From Stenopsyche tienmushanensis (Eukaryota; Arthropoda; Insecta; Trichoptera; Stenopsychidae), in assembly GCA_008973525.1 (NCBI GenBank), contig WACJ01000322.1, positions 302,294 to 366,293 of the forward strand: a stretch of 64,000 nt of DNA, read 5' to 3'. Positions 13,289 to 26,900 of this stretch are shown here, piece after piece (positions within the stretch are counted from its first letter, which is position 1; each line of letters starts with the position of its first letter). The translations under genes were made by a program, and so were the position numbers. The notes under the pieces are model-generated. The model had not been told where the DNA came from, did no database searches, and worked only from the letters and a program-made list of their open reading frames with translations.

Positions 13289-14822
13289 GTTAAAAATCTG
13301 TATACATATTTAGCACTTTTTAAATAGATGAATTTAAATTATTTTCCAAAACCACTTCTTAAACAGCAGTGTTCATAATGAAACTAATCAAAATAATAGG
13401 CCAAAATCCTTTTTTGTCGCGAATTTGGCGGCGTTCGATCATTATGTATACCATGGCATATTTAACATATATTTAAATACCTTTGAAAATGTTTATCAAC
13501 GGAATTAATTACGAAATGAAATCCGCACAAGCATACGCCGATGTTTTAATAAAAAATCATGTTGAATGTTCTTGCAGAAAGAAATTTAATTGATTTTCGC
13601 GATACTGATAAGTAAGCTCGTATCTCTAGCAGCATAATGCAACATTGCAATGACATTCTTTAAGCAATGACGGTTTTATATTTTTCATCGTATGATCCAG
13701 TAGCGAAAGGACATTGGCAAGAATCGATCGTGTCGAACATGTTTTCTCAAACAGATCAGTATCGAGTTGATAAATTGAGAACGGATATCGCATTCAATTA
13801 ATCAACAATCACATCGCCAAATCAAAACGGAATTGAATGGGTTTATCTGGTCACTATTTCTCATAACGAGATCATAAAGTGGAATAAATTTATGGAGCAA
13901 TATATCTGTCGACCAAATGCTTCGATAACTTTTCAATTAATCCCGGCGGGATCGAGTACGATATTTATACGCTCCTCTCGCCGTTTGGCCGTCGATTTTC
14001 AGCGATAAAAAGCACATCTATAAAATGTTCCCCGGGACCGTAAAAAGCGATGTCGTGATTAGCAATAAAATAGAATGTCGAATCATTTTTTTCGCCATAA
14101 ATAATTCTTTGTTTCGCGTCGATAATAATTATCATAGAAGGCCGCAGGCTCTATTCCTGGCACGGATGACATTTCGCATGCGGAATGAATCTGCAATTGC
14201 AGCCCCGCGTGTGTGTATGTAAATATAATTGCATTTTTTATCTCGCTTAGCTTTCGTTGCATCACCGTTGACACCTGATGGCGGCCATATTTAATTCTTC
14301 CATTTTGTCTGCATCTTTCTCCGGCCATGTCCAATAACTCCGGTTATAGTTAATTACAAATAAATAAATTATTCAATAATCAGCCCGTGGGCAGATGGAA
14401 GATAGAGCTCCTCTCGCGTCCGCCGCTGTGTCGAGCCAGTACTGTAGGATTGGCGCACTGCACCGAATTATAATCTATTCCGAATGTATTTCAAGCTTAA
14501 TAAATGCAAAAAAGGACATTTTACGCCGTGTAATCGTTTGGGATTAATATTTGACATATTATAATATTAATTTTATAACCCATGACAAAAAATCAGTCAT
14601 GGGTTGAAACGGAGGGTCTTTGGAACACGTAAAATTCGATTAATAAAGAGTAAATTCATACATTTTCAAAATGAACGAGTTCAATGCTTTTATTTTGGAA
14701 ATACAATTTATATAGGCGTAAATGTAATTTCCAATTGCCGGTTGGTCAGAAAGAGAGGTATAATCATGAGACACGATACGCGCATGCGCTGCGCATCTAT
14801 ACGTAGCATAAAGCAACCACTA

Positions 14823-14876
14823 ATAGCTTGCGTATTTTATTATATATTACACAAACACAGCTTAATCTTTTAGCTA
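14823..14876 (+). repeat. 54-bp direct repeat, left copy
   Basis: 50 of 54 bases match 16272-16325 (core TATTATATATTACACAAACA). A further shared patch, TTAAAATCAACTTTT, follows both copies. The two copies bracket the 14995 Tigger derivative and the 15651 MITE. Confidence 0.75.
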
Positions 14877-14994
14877 ATGATTTTCGTTAACAAATGGATA
14901 AAAAAGCGATGCATTAAAATCAACTTTTTTAAAGAGCTTTTCTATCGCTTTTTCAAGCATATTTAAAAAAAAGTCTTTTATTCCATGTTTTATA

Positions 14995-15582
14995 CACTTG
15001 AGTCTGTTTTAATGCGGTAGATACGTTCTACGGGGAGTCGCATATAAAAATAATTAAAATTCGCATAAAAAATACTTGAAATACATATAAAACTAAGGGG
15101 TAGTTTCCATTATTTTTAAAAACCGCATAACTTCAAATCAATATAATAGAATGTACCAAAAATCGCATAAAAAAGTTTACAAATATCATAATTGCTTTAT
15201 TGAAGACTATGTTACACGATAATCATCGACGATCAGTCAGCATACATTTATTCATCATCCTTCTGCGTTGAAATAATCTTTTTTAAAATGTAATCGGTGA
15301 TTTAGCTTTGAAAGAATTTGAAAGCTAGTTAAGAATTTGAGTCGTGTACAATAAATAGGTTTTCTAATTGTTGTAAAAGGAGACTAGTTTCTTTTATAAT
15401 ATTTACAGTAAAGGGGGCAGGAATTCTTCCATTTCAATATCGTGCTCTGTTTCACATTTTCAGATTTTTTTAATGCGTATTCGCATAAAAAGAGCTTTTT
15501 CCTCTATAGAAAAATGAGGGATAAGTTTCATTATTTTTGAAAACCGCATAACTTCAAAATCGCATAAAAACAAACCCAAATG
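14995..15582 (-). mobile_element. Tigger/pogo-like deletion derivative (588 bp)
   Basis: Same family as 12374-13288. The left end is CACTTGAGTCTGTTTT. The right end, reverse-complemented, is CATTTGGGTTTGTTTT. It is flanked by TA at 14993-14994 and 15583-15584, as expected for the Tc1/mariner/pogo group. The helix-turn-helix coding part is deleted; the shared inner segment (CATCCTTCTGYGTTGAAAT) is kept. Confidence 0.65.
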
Positions 15583-15650
15583 TATACAGAAATGTTCAAT
15601 TTTTGTCTAATACATACAAATACATTTTATTTCAGTTCATAAGAAATTAA

Positions 15651-16113
15651 CACCTTAAACACCGCGAAAAACCGGCAAAACTTATACATTTAGACCGTAC
15701 GTTTTTTAAGAAATTCGGACGTTTTTTACATACTTTATTAAAATGATCGTATCAATTTTTTTAAGGGTTGGATTAATTTGTAACTTATAGGGAACCTTTT
15801 CTACAGTTTTTCTGTTAAATTGTATTATATAATAATTTTGTATTTGATTGTTTTTAAACATATTTTGATGATGATTTAAAAAATTTAATCACAAATTTGA
15901 TCCACGAACTGTTTATTATATTCAAAATATTACGAAAACAGCCACATAATAACACAGAACAAAACCGTCCGTTATCGACATATATCATAGAAATAAGCCT
16001 TTTGCGTAAACCAAACATCTTATTAAATCGTATTTTATTTTAGTTTTACCGAGAGATATATTATTTAATACGGTGCAAATTTCTGCGATAGTGCGGGATC
16101 GATCCTTAAGATG
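15651..16113 (+). mobile_element. TTAA-flanked MITE (463 bp)
   Basis: TTAA at 15647-15650 is followed by CACCTTAAACACCGCG. TTAA at 16114-16117 is preceded by a sequence whose reverse complement is CATCTTAAGGATCGATCC. The outer bases match as CAnCTTAA. No open frame. TTAA duplication and short inverted ends suggest a piggyBac-type MITE. Confidence 0.45.
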
Positions 16114-16271
16114 TTAAGGAGTGCGAATCCAAACAGATAGAAAAGTGGAATAATCTATAATTATAGAATGCACCGACACTCGACGAAATGTAACCCATAT
16201 TCTATTATTCCTGCGTAGTAGGGTATATTGGCTTAATTGTCACGAAAAATGAAATTCCAAGCGGTAGTTGG

Positions 16272-16325
16272 ATAGCTTGCCTATTTTATTATATATTACA
16301 CAAACACAGCTTCATTTTCTAGCTA
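16272..16325 (+). repeat. 54-bp direct repeat, right copy
   Basis: Partner of 14823-14876. Either a local duplication or two members of an unrecognised repeat family. Confidence 0.75.
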
Positions 16326-19300
16326 AAAAAATCCATTTAAAATCAACTTTTCATGCGCTTTAAATCAATTGTGCATTATATTAAATATATGTTATCAGAT
16401 AAAAGCTTTTCATTTGGCGAGTTTTCATTGCGTTTCACAAATGTTTAAAAGTTAATATAAGATTACATTTTGACTATTAATGCAAATCACTCATTCTCAA
16501 ATGGCTCTGCTCAAATTCATCAATCAAATTGATATTTATTTGTTCAGAAGCTGGAAATCATGTTAAATTTAGATCGAAACGATCGATCAACTGTATTAAT
16601 ACTTTCGATCTCCAATTTTTTTCCCGGCGTCCAGATTTGATCCCACGATGTCAAAGCTCGATGTTACGATTATTAAGCATCTTTGATATAATTTAGTATT
16701 AATTAAAATAAATTCATAATGTTATACGGTGTTCAAACTTGATTGCCTGTCGTATTTGTGCGCGCGCCCCTGATCACAGCATCCGAGGGTTATCTCCGGC
16801 GACTGTTTGAGTCATGGGAAATATATTTTAATATAATATGAATGCTTTACAACCTTGCTACACTTAGCAATAACGTGATGTGTGCATCGATGTTTTATAT
16901 CCAAGTCGAGGTATCAATGGATGAGATTCCATCTCTTTTGAAAAATGTAACGACTCTCGCTGCTAAACGCGCTCCCAGCGCATTTTTAATTTATTAAACC
17001 GAGCAAACATACGAGGATTGTCTATATTTGGCCTGTCGATCGTTTCAAATCACAAAGCTCGGAATGCGCGGTAGACTCGGTGGTGTTTTATGCTCCACAT
17101 AAACGAGATAAAAGGGTGCGAAATATGCGCGATAAAGTGCTTAAATCTCTATGCTCGTTCACGAATAATAAAATATTAGATGGCCGCAGTTAAATTTGTT
17201 CCGGTGTGGGTCTATAAAGAAGAATAAGGTCTCTAAATAGTGTCGAGGAGAGCATTTTCGGTATGGCCGTATCGAAGAATCCATTTATTTATCGTAGCTC
17301 GGAGCGCTATCAAATATTTTATAGCTTCGACCCTTATAAAATTATCGGATCGCCAACACCTGTTCACCTCCGAAATGGAAATTAAAGATTCAACACGTAT
17401 ACGATTTATTTAATATCATCATAATAAATAACCGGAGTGGATCTTATTAATAATCCACCATGGGCCCAGCGCCTTGAGAGTATCTCGTGTGATCGATCGA
17501 ATATTTTAATAGCCATGACTCCTACATAAATCTAACACGTGCCTAACAATAATTAACGATTTTCATGTTAATGGCACTTCTGATATAAGCGGCCAATTAA
17601 AAAGCTTCGGTGACTATAAACAAAGCCACCAAAAGACATTCTTGTCGGACGTTCGGGATACGGACGAGCGCCATTTCAATAAGCATTATTCGCGTTTGCA
17701 TTGAAAAAATCACAATATGCGCATGCGCGATTTAAATTAAATATTATTGAAATATCAGCCTAAATATTAAGGATTTTTTTGAATTTCTTCCATTGGAATA
17801 AAAGTCGTAAAATACAAATAAAAATGATGATTTGATCGAATCAATTTTTGCTTTGTATTTTTTCAAAGGCGAAAACATTCAAAAAGTATCGTAAATATTT
17901 TTTTATGATATCAAATTAATATAGGTATTCAAATACCAAGTGTTGGTATTGTAGACCCAAATCTAAAATGTGGAAAAATTCAAATTCGTATCTACAAATT
18001 TGAATGATATCAATCCAGGTTTATCTTGATTTCTTGGATTTGGAATCAAAACTCGAATCATTTCTACTTAGGCTTAAATTTAATTAATAGATCTTATGAT
18101 AATAGATATCTACGGATCTTGTTAATGTTATATATGAATTAAAATCATTATAAATAACCAATTGATGAGTTTTCATTATCGTAAAATAATCAAAATTTCG
18201 CCAAAATATTCATTCGAAATTTACGCGGTGATTTAATACAGCGCGCAAATAAATCAATATTTTTTTAAAATAAGCATCGGAATTAGTATGATGGCATAAT
18301 TTGCATATTTAATCCATTGAAATCAGATCCGAGATTGTGATAAATATTTTTTGAATGAGTTTAGATCCCAATTGGAGCTTAATATTATAACGTAGAAGAT
18401 ACACAAACAGGGGTTGTAAAATTCATATAAAATAATATATGATTGATTGGCATTTGGATTGAATTTTTGGCAATAAGGGTGTTGAAAAATTTTAATATTC
18501 ATATGGGTCTCGAACATTGAACAATCCCCTTTTTATATTGAATAAAAATGAGTTAAATTTAATCACATTAAAGCTTGTAAAGTTAGCGGTCAATCATGAT
18601 GCAACGGCAGTCATATTTTTGCGAAAAACTACAGCTATTTCAGGCTATATTGATCCAGAATTTAATGAATTCATACAATTTTAGAAATTTATTCAGCGCT
18701 CGCAGGTGGAATAATTCATAGTCGATATAAATATATTATTACTTGTTTATGTTAATAAAGACACCTTTTGCCAAATCGATTTAAATCCTATGGAGCGTTT
18801 AAACCTGTTATTGTAATCGTTTCAACGAATCGGTTTTATTTTAATGTTCCCAAATTTTATTGAGTCAATAATCCACTATCGAGGAACTGGCACTAAAACT
18901 AATATTAATACTTTTTTATGCTACGCGCCGAACTATTAAAAATTCATGAAATTCCGGCTTACGACATTAAGATCGGAATGCATGCGTTTGATGAGCCTGC
19001 GTTTGATTCGACTTTGAAATATCTCGCTGAGGGCTGCTAATAGACTTGTGGATGGCACTTTGGCGCGGCTAAATGATTCATAAACAATTTGCGGAGATGA
19101 TATTGTGTAAAGTAGATGTTTAATTAGAATTGGCTCATTAGTCAGTAGCACACCCACGGTGAAAGGCTTAATTTGTATCAGCCTTCATTTGTCCGCGAGG
19201 CTTTCCATCATCAGAGGTCCTCACCAACACCAACCACCTGGCAACGAAAGCTATGGCTTTAATCTCAGAACTCACGAGCTCCAGTCCCCGACATTATTTA

Positions 19301-20156
19301 TTGGCCTTGAGTCGCGAGAACCCGAAAACCTAATATATATCATCAGGGAAGCATCGCTATCGGTTATACTTTTGAATATTTATCGTCTTGTGTTTTTAAC
19401 ACATCGATTTATACTTTAGCTCATCGGACAGATGTGTTTGTGAAATATATTATAGTACGCTGGTTCTTAAACATAATCCCCCCAGTCGCACTAATTGAAA
19501 TATGCATTGCTTATTAATTCGAACCGTGATTGATGTAATTGAATCGTGATATTAAGAAAGAACCATATCGTAATCAAACTTTTCGATTGGTTCAATCTTA
19601 ATTATTGTATGGGGAGTATTTTTTGCACACAAAAAAAATGTAATTTGAATTCTTGCGCGCCTGGATTATTACAGAACACAATCTCCCAGATATTTTTATC
19701 CTAAGTTGTCTTCAACATAATCTTCCATTGTCTTCTATGTTATTTTGATTATTTCAAACTACATAGAAAGATATCCTAATGCAACGTTCATATGTACGAT
19801 ATCAAGGATCCATAATTGTGAGATTTACCTTAACTTTTGCGAAAAAATGGTAGATTAAAGTCCATAAATTCAACTATTTTCTTTGCATTTTTTTGCAGTC
19901 ACAATGTATGAAATACAAATTTATTTAAGAAGCGATGACTGTTTGGCATTATGGGGGGATTATCAGAATAAATTTGTACTTCGCATGCAAAATTAGCTGT
20001 ATTCCATTTAATTATGCAATTTTAATCAATACTGTTATCAAAGCGTTCCAAATTCGCATTTTTAGAAATATAATCGAATCCAATCCTCTTTTATTGATTC
20101 TGTCGATTGGCACTGTATCAAGTGTGCAAATTTTTATGAGAATTAAGTCTCGTTAA

Positions 20157-20489
20157 CCCTATAAATACGGGTCGCACAGATCTGGGACACTTGCCCTATT
20201 TTATTACCCATTATTCAAATATCTTTATATCAATCTATTTTCGCATTCAGATTCCATCATTTTTTCAAGGTCTTTCTATATTTTTTACAGCACATTTATA
20301 TATGTATTTATTGATATGCGAGCCACAGTTTGATTTTAAATAATTTTATCATTACATAATTTTAAAACGGACTATACAAAACCACATTCTAAATTTGGTC
20401 TTAATAAATTTGCTTATTGCAAAGTTATCATATTTTGAAAGTTCAAATTTTGGGTCCAAATTCCCTAATGCTTAGCGGTATTTATTGGG
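20157..20489 (+). mobile_element. TTAA-flanked MITE (333 bp)
   Basis: The left end is TTAA (20153-20156) then CCCTATAAATACGGGTCG. The right end, reverse-complemented, is CCCAATAAATACCGCTAAG, followed by TTAA (20490-20493). The inverted repeat is about 14 bp with two mismatches. Non-coding. A right end of the same kind (GCGTTATTTATTGGG then TTAA) occurs alone at 27044-27062. Confidence 0.6.
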
Positions 20490-21731
20490 TTAATTAGGGA
20501 TATTATTTTTTTTTTTCTATTTCAAAATCGAAATGCCCATCCTGATCCTGAATAATTAAAATATCCCTAAGGATTTGTAATTGGTTTTCATGCAAATATT
20601 ACTAGGATATGAATAAAAATATATAAGGCTGGAATTAAAATATAGGGTTAAGTCCAGCTCACTATTAGGTGATTTTTTTAAAATTAAATGGAAGTATTAC
20701 AGTATTACTCTAGTGATTCCAAAGTATCAGAATCGCGCACCACACTTTGAGATCTGGCGTCAGAGTCTGAGTACGCACGTAAAATATCCCATCTCATTAC
20801 CTCGTTATAATTGGATGTCCTGAATCCTCCCACGCCGCAATGGTCTTCATGCCTCCCTGCAATACGGGCCGTTCTTCCAGAAGGGCCTCTAGAAGGTCCA
20901 TCATGATGGAAGACACCGCTGAATATTATTATTATAAATATATACAATATGAGATTTTATAATGAATGCAACGATATGAAAATGCAATCGCCGCGATTGG
21001 ATTTATTGTTGCATCGGCGTATTTCTCACACTTGAGCTTTTCGCGCCAAACGCTTGCAGTTGCACCCATTTATGGAAGACAATCCGCATAATACTGTTTT
21101 TATCATCGCTTTATGAATTTCGCAGGTGATTTTCCACGTTTTGAAATTGCAGGAGTTTACCGCGAACATAAAGGGATAGCTATAATATTACAATGTGGCC
21201 GAACGACGGTCGTGATGCTGTAAAAGTGCTAAATTCAATTTGCGTTATTCTCACCGCAGAATCCAATCGGTTTCCAGCTACGACCGTATCGGCATCTACA
21301 TCGACATATCGGCATGTCGATCCCGGGATATTCACACTTCGTCGACAGGTAGCTCCTTAGTCAATTGGCTCAGTCGTAAACTTTAACTTGCTCTTCGGCC
21401 GCATTTTTTTCGCATTCATTAGGGCCCGTTTAAACGACGTCGGAATCGTTCAGATTTCAATATGCGCCAAAGCATAAAATGTGTCCGAGTGCCATTTCAG
21501 CGAAAGACTGAAGACGATCGAACAATGTCGTCGATCGACGATGCATTTTTTTGTGGATGATGATGGAACATAATGGGATGCCAAGACGACGCTCAGATCA
21601 TGGACATCTGAGGTCACGGCTATATAAGAGCGTTAATGACGATGAGTTCGACTCGAATTAATTTTGGAATATTTTTTGCGACCGTATTGATACTGCATGA
21701 ATCGCTCTTGACAGTCGGAATAAAATCATTT

Positions 21732-21748
21732 CCCCCCCCCCCCCCCCC
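21732..21748 (+). repeat. poly(C) run of 17
   Basis: Uninterrupted run of 17 C in an AT-rich context. A simple repeat whose length is prone to assembly error. Confidence 0.9.
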
Positions 21749-22889
21749 AAATATCATCATCAAAGCGGAATGATGATTGCGGGGGCGAATTTATTGCACG
21801 TTTTATAGGTGTGTCGCGTCCTTCAAAATTTTAATTATCAAATTAAATTTAAATCCGATTGTGAATACTCGTACATCATCACAATCGGATAAGTGTTCAT
21901 TCCTCGGAAGGAGCAGCTTTGCATATCGTCATCTGGCTATCCGGTTTTATTTATTTGACAAGTGTCTGTGGGGCCGAGACGAGGTTATGGCCAATAAATC
22001 GTTTATTATTATTTTTCGGTGCAGTTGCAACTTCACTGCGCTTTCGAGTGCAAAACAATGGAAATCAATTAAATAACTCGCATTTAACAAATGCACTCCG
22101 TAGATTTGATCAAACAATGCATGTAAAATCTGCATTAAAAATCCATTAACTGGAAGCAGAGTTTGTACAAAGACGGGGTCGAATATTATTTTCGTTTTTC
22201 AATAATCAATCATGAGCGTGTATTCAATGCTGCCAGCATCTTGAGAGATTTTAGACGATTCCGAATGTTTCGGACGTTAAATAATTATACGAACGATTGC
22301 TACGTTGCTTTATTGAGCCATCTATATAGACAGGTTAATAAATTACAGTCGTATATTTGCGGCCATTTTTTCGCCATCTCCAATCATCAAAGACTCATAA
22401 TCGACGGACTGCTCGAAGCTCTTGATTGCGCAAGTATAAAGAGCATCGGCGACAATATCAGACATCATTTGAAGAATGAAAATGTCATTTTTATGCCATG
22501 CCAAAAAGCTCGAACGAACCGAGACGGCGGAAGTCTATCTAATTATAAATCACACCTCATCAATCATTTGTCCGAGGAGTGCTCCAAACAGAGCTAAATG
22601 ATAATTACTCAGAAGACAGCCATAGAGCTATTGTGTGTGGACCAAAAAAGCTCTCGTTAGAGCTCAATGTAGCTTCGCAAGATCCACTGTCAGTTATCAA
22701 TTAACTGCTTCAAAAACTGTGGTTCCGCATTTCGTTCGAGATGCCCTTTGAATTTCTCAGCCACTCAATTTATACACTCGAAATATCATCCCGATATGGC
22801 TCCAATTTGATGCAACAGCAAAATATCGTTATTTTCTAATTCGGTACACGTCTTACGCGATTGATGTTTGTGTAGATATACGGGGCATA

Positions 22890-23355
22890 TCCTGAAAGTA
22901 AGTGTTCTAAATTTTTATATTCTTTTAGAAAAAGTGCATTTGAAAAATAAATTCAGGATATTGTTGATACATTTTTTAACTATTTTTCAACATAATTTCC
23001 CTCCCAATTCAATGCATCTGGTGAGCCGTGGCACAAGCTTCTTTATGCTCTCCTCGAAGAATTCTTCTTATTTTGAATTTTTTTAGGGTCTTGCAGTATC
23101 GTTGTCTATTGATGATCTCTCCCCGAGGCAGAAATTCGATTGAAATGATGCCTTAAGTCGTACAAGAAACTCACAGGCGCTATTTTTTAGCGACATCTTT
23201 CACTCAACTGGACACTAAATCATGAATTTACATATTACCATCTTCTTGTTATGCTCACTTTCTCAGAAGATTTCCCTCTATCACTCAATATGGCCAACCC
23301 TTAAAAAACAAATAAATCACAGCCCTTTATAATCACAGTACACTTACTTTCGGGA
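22890..23355 (-). mobile_element. mariner deletion derivative (466 bp)
   Basis: The left end is TCCTGAAAGTAAGTG after TA (22888-22889). The right end is the inverted CACTTACTTTCGGGA followed by TA (23356-23357). On the - strand, sequence near 23080-22995 translates to a typical mariner C-terminus (EFFEESIKKLVPRLTRCIEL, then GGNYVEK and a stop). The catalytic core is deleted. Same family as the element at 63305. Confidence 0.85.
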
Positions 23356-23864
23356 TACTCCTCGTAATATGTGATTGAATCCATCTGATAATACTGTAAT
23401 CTTTACGCTATGTTCATCCTGTTAAATCAATACTTCAGATAGTATTGTTATCAACCTAAATTCCAGCTTGTAGTCATGTTATTATACATTTTGTTTGGCT
23501 TATCTCTTTCAATATATTTGCTATGTACTCAAACTGGGACTTCCAGATTTCAGATTTGTTTCCTAGTGCTGTGTGCTCCAATCTGGGATACCCAAACATC
23601 TAGTCAATAAGTGTCTAATTATTGTAATATCCTGTCGCTTAAAAATTATATGATATAAAGAAATTTATCGATTCATTGCAAATTTCAATTCAAATTTGTT
23701 CATATTTAATAACTGCGTTTCACCATTATTATTTGAATCATGGCGAACCCAAATTCCCAGTTTATTTTATTTACATATACGAGGTTGCTTCTGAACTATT
23801 CATTGATGATGTTAGTACATCATCATTAAATTTATAAGTTCTTTTCGTTGTAAGAAAATTCGCG

Positions 23865-23920
23865 AGATTCATATCGTATATATAAATTGTTGACATAATT
23901 TAAAAATACGATATGAATCT
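23865..23920. repeat. perfect 15-bp inverted repeat
   Basis: AGATTCATATCGTAT at 23865-23879 and its exact complement at 23906-23920, with a 26-base loop. It could form a hairpin; function unknown. Confidence 0.7.
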
Positions 23921-26900
23921 CCAATGGATTAATTTGATCAACATTCAATGCATATGAATGATTAAAAATATCATCGTTATGGCGATGATATTTACATTTA
24001 AAATCTCCAATGAAATACAACACTGTTATTACCCAATTTACTATAATTACAGTAATTGCCGTGAATAGTTTTTCCTATAAAATATTTATGTTGATATATT
24101 GTTTAATATCCTTATGGGTGTTTTATGGTGATTGTCAGTCAGGGTTGTCAAAAATTATTGCATTTTAATGCGTTTATTATATTCCATTTGGGATTATTGC
24201 TCATGTAATGACATGGACGTTTTTAAATGCATTTAATATTAATAGTTCGACAGCCACTGAATGAGATTCAATAAAAAATATAGGCGTGGTCCATAAGTGT
24301 GTTACCAGTCTTTTTCATTTACATCGGTGAGCGGAAGTGACAAAAAAGAGGTTTTCATGTGGGGTATCATCACTTTTTTTTATCTGGTAGTATGTATTAT
24401 AAATAAGTATACAGTCATCGTATCTGTGCATTATGATATACTGTATTAGAAGTATAATTTTCCTAGAATATTTGCATTAATTTCATATCGAAATTGTCAT
24501 TCAATATGTAAAATGCTTTTTTTTTGCATGGATGATAAGAAATTATACCATTCAGCCACCGGTCGAATAAAAATCGATTTTTGCCATATGTAAATCAGAT
24601 CTTAACCCCTTATTGGGTGGTCGATTGTTGTGATCATTTAATGAATTGTAAGGCTGGCTACGGATAACCCGCACACAGACGCGCTTTTCGTTTTGATCGA
24701 TAGTCCCCGATATCACAACTCCTTTTTTATACACATGTTATTATGTTTTAATGCATTAGAACACGTTAATGCTCCCGTGTATTTGATACCAATATCAGAT
24801 TAGCCCATCCTTTGTGCCTACAATAAAAGAAGCTAAAAGAACCATTCTCAATCATTGCTCATGCCCAGTGGCGCGCGCTCGAATAATATATTTGATTTAT
24901 AAAATTAATAGCATGGCGATCGAAATGGATCATATTATTAGGGATTAGTTCGCATGGGATGTATTGAATTTCTTTAGAAATGCTGCGGTCTTCGTTCAAT
25001 ATATGTGTGGCACAATAATGGTTGCCAGATACAAAATAAATTTCTCGAAGACAAATGATTATGTTAATGCCCTATTGTGCGATCACAGCGGGTTGTCGTA
25101 GTCCCTCGATGTTGTCACAGACGAAAAAAAGTCGCTCTCATTAAATAAGAATGGGAGATGCGAAGACGAAGACCGGGAATGACGAGAGATCAGCAGCGCA
25201 TCACAAAGGGATGGACCAACAATGACTATGCAAAGTTTCATTCATGAGTTCAAAGGGAGCTCACCCTTATTTTCTCTCCAAATCGAAAGCTTCTCACAAC
25301 ATCAGATTTCATTTTAAAGCAAAACACAATATCCATCATCGCACAAAACCGTCAATCTTATTGCCTTCAAGACAAATTCGAATTTCATCGATCTTCTTCG
25401 TGTACACAACGCAAAATGTATGCAGTATTAATGCATTTTCTGAATTGCCCTCAGTGTGTGATTATAATATTTTACGAGCAGGGTAAATTGATTGCCGATC
25501 CGACCGTATAATTTTATCGCGCCTCTTATTAACAAAGTGTGTAGTTTATTGCTTTGGTTTGATTGTTGGTATCGGTTTTGCGCGAATGCCTATTATTACA
25601 TATCAGTAAAACGCATCGGAGACTCTGTTTACTCAGATGTTTCAATAAATTCGAAGAAACGCTAATGCATAGTTACGACATGGCGAATATTATATTTTCG
25701 GAAGGTTTAATGGCCAAGCCGTCCAGACCGTCGTCGACGACGACGACGTTCAAACATGTGTCTTCAGATAAAGATTCATATTGGATTGGATGAAGAATTG
25801 ACATAGTATCCTTCTTTGGTTGGGTTATTAAATATCTAGACTAATTATGAATTTCTATTAATTATTTGAGTGACTTTTAGAAATCCATTTTATGGGACTA
25901 TTATCAAATTTTCGCCATTACGAGAAAAAGTATCACCTAATATCATAAAGTTTGAAATATGAACAAAATAGCATAGAAATAACTTTGGTTTCTGATTTTT
26001 TGATGATTTTCATTTCTCAAGAATTCTCAAGAAATTTGGATGAACAAAAAAATATATGCAAAACAGTAAAGTATTTGTTGAAATTGCTATCATCAGATAA
26101 GCCTTTTGAATTTTTGAGAAAGCTTGGATATTTTTATGGCGGAATAAATAAATTTAGGACATATCTTTTGCTTCTTTAACAAAGATAAGACCAGTTTGAA
26201 AGTTAGAAATTTGTCAGCATTTTTTGTCATATCTAGAACCCTAACAAAATCTTTAAAACAGGATGCATTTTGGTAATAACGCATTCATATGCAGTACAAT
26301 GTTGTATTTATATAAAAAATATTCGTACAAATTTCTCGTGAAATCAGAAAATTTCTCAAGAAACGAGAATTCTCTATTTTACATATTTCTTGAGAAACTC
26401 TCGAGAAATAATTCTCGAGAAAAAACACCAGGAATAACAGTAAAAGTTGAAGGAAACAACCCACCAAAATTAGGTTATACAATTATTATAAAATTCCTCC
26501 ACCGAACCAATAAATAATTGCCATATTCCAGTGGATTCACATTAGCATTAGATTATTTGAATTGGAATAGAGATAAAAAAAAGTTATATAAGTGAATGCA
26601 TACTTTATTAGATTGAAGAAATCAGCCTAAGCCTGGAATGACCAATAATTACCAAGGGAATCAATACTATATTTAGCTATAATATTATTATCAAAATAAA
26701 AAAATATGGACTAGTTCCAAGGGATCAAACTTTATACAAAAAAACAGTTTTTGAATCAAAATGGCAGCTTCAAATTTGTTCATTACCTATTATCCTGATT
26801 TCTTGTCATCAATCGTCTTTTGCATGCATATTATTCATGCATGTGAGGTTTTTCCGCAAAGCTGTTTACAATCTGCTTATAATAAACAAGCAAAAAAACT

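Noticed and set aside
22163..22597. 144-aa open frame on the + strand
   Set aside because: It is the longest non-transposon frame, but it resembles no family I know, has random-looking composition, and no splice or promoter context. A frame this long can arise by chance in 64 kb.
26352..26397. Heat-shock elements
   Set aside because: TTC and GAA blocks are separated by four bases (TTCTCAAGAA) and not the two required for HSF binding.
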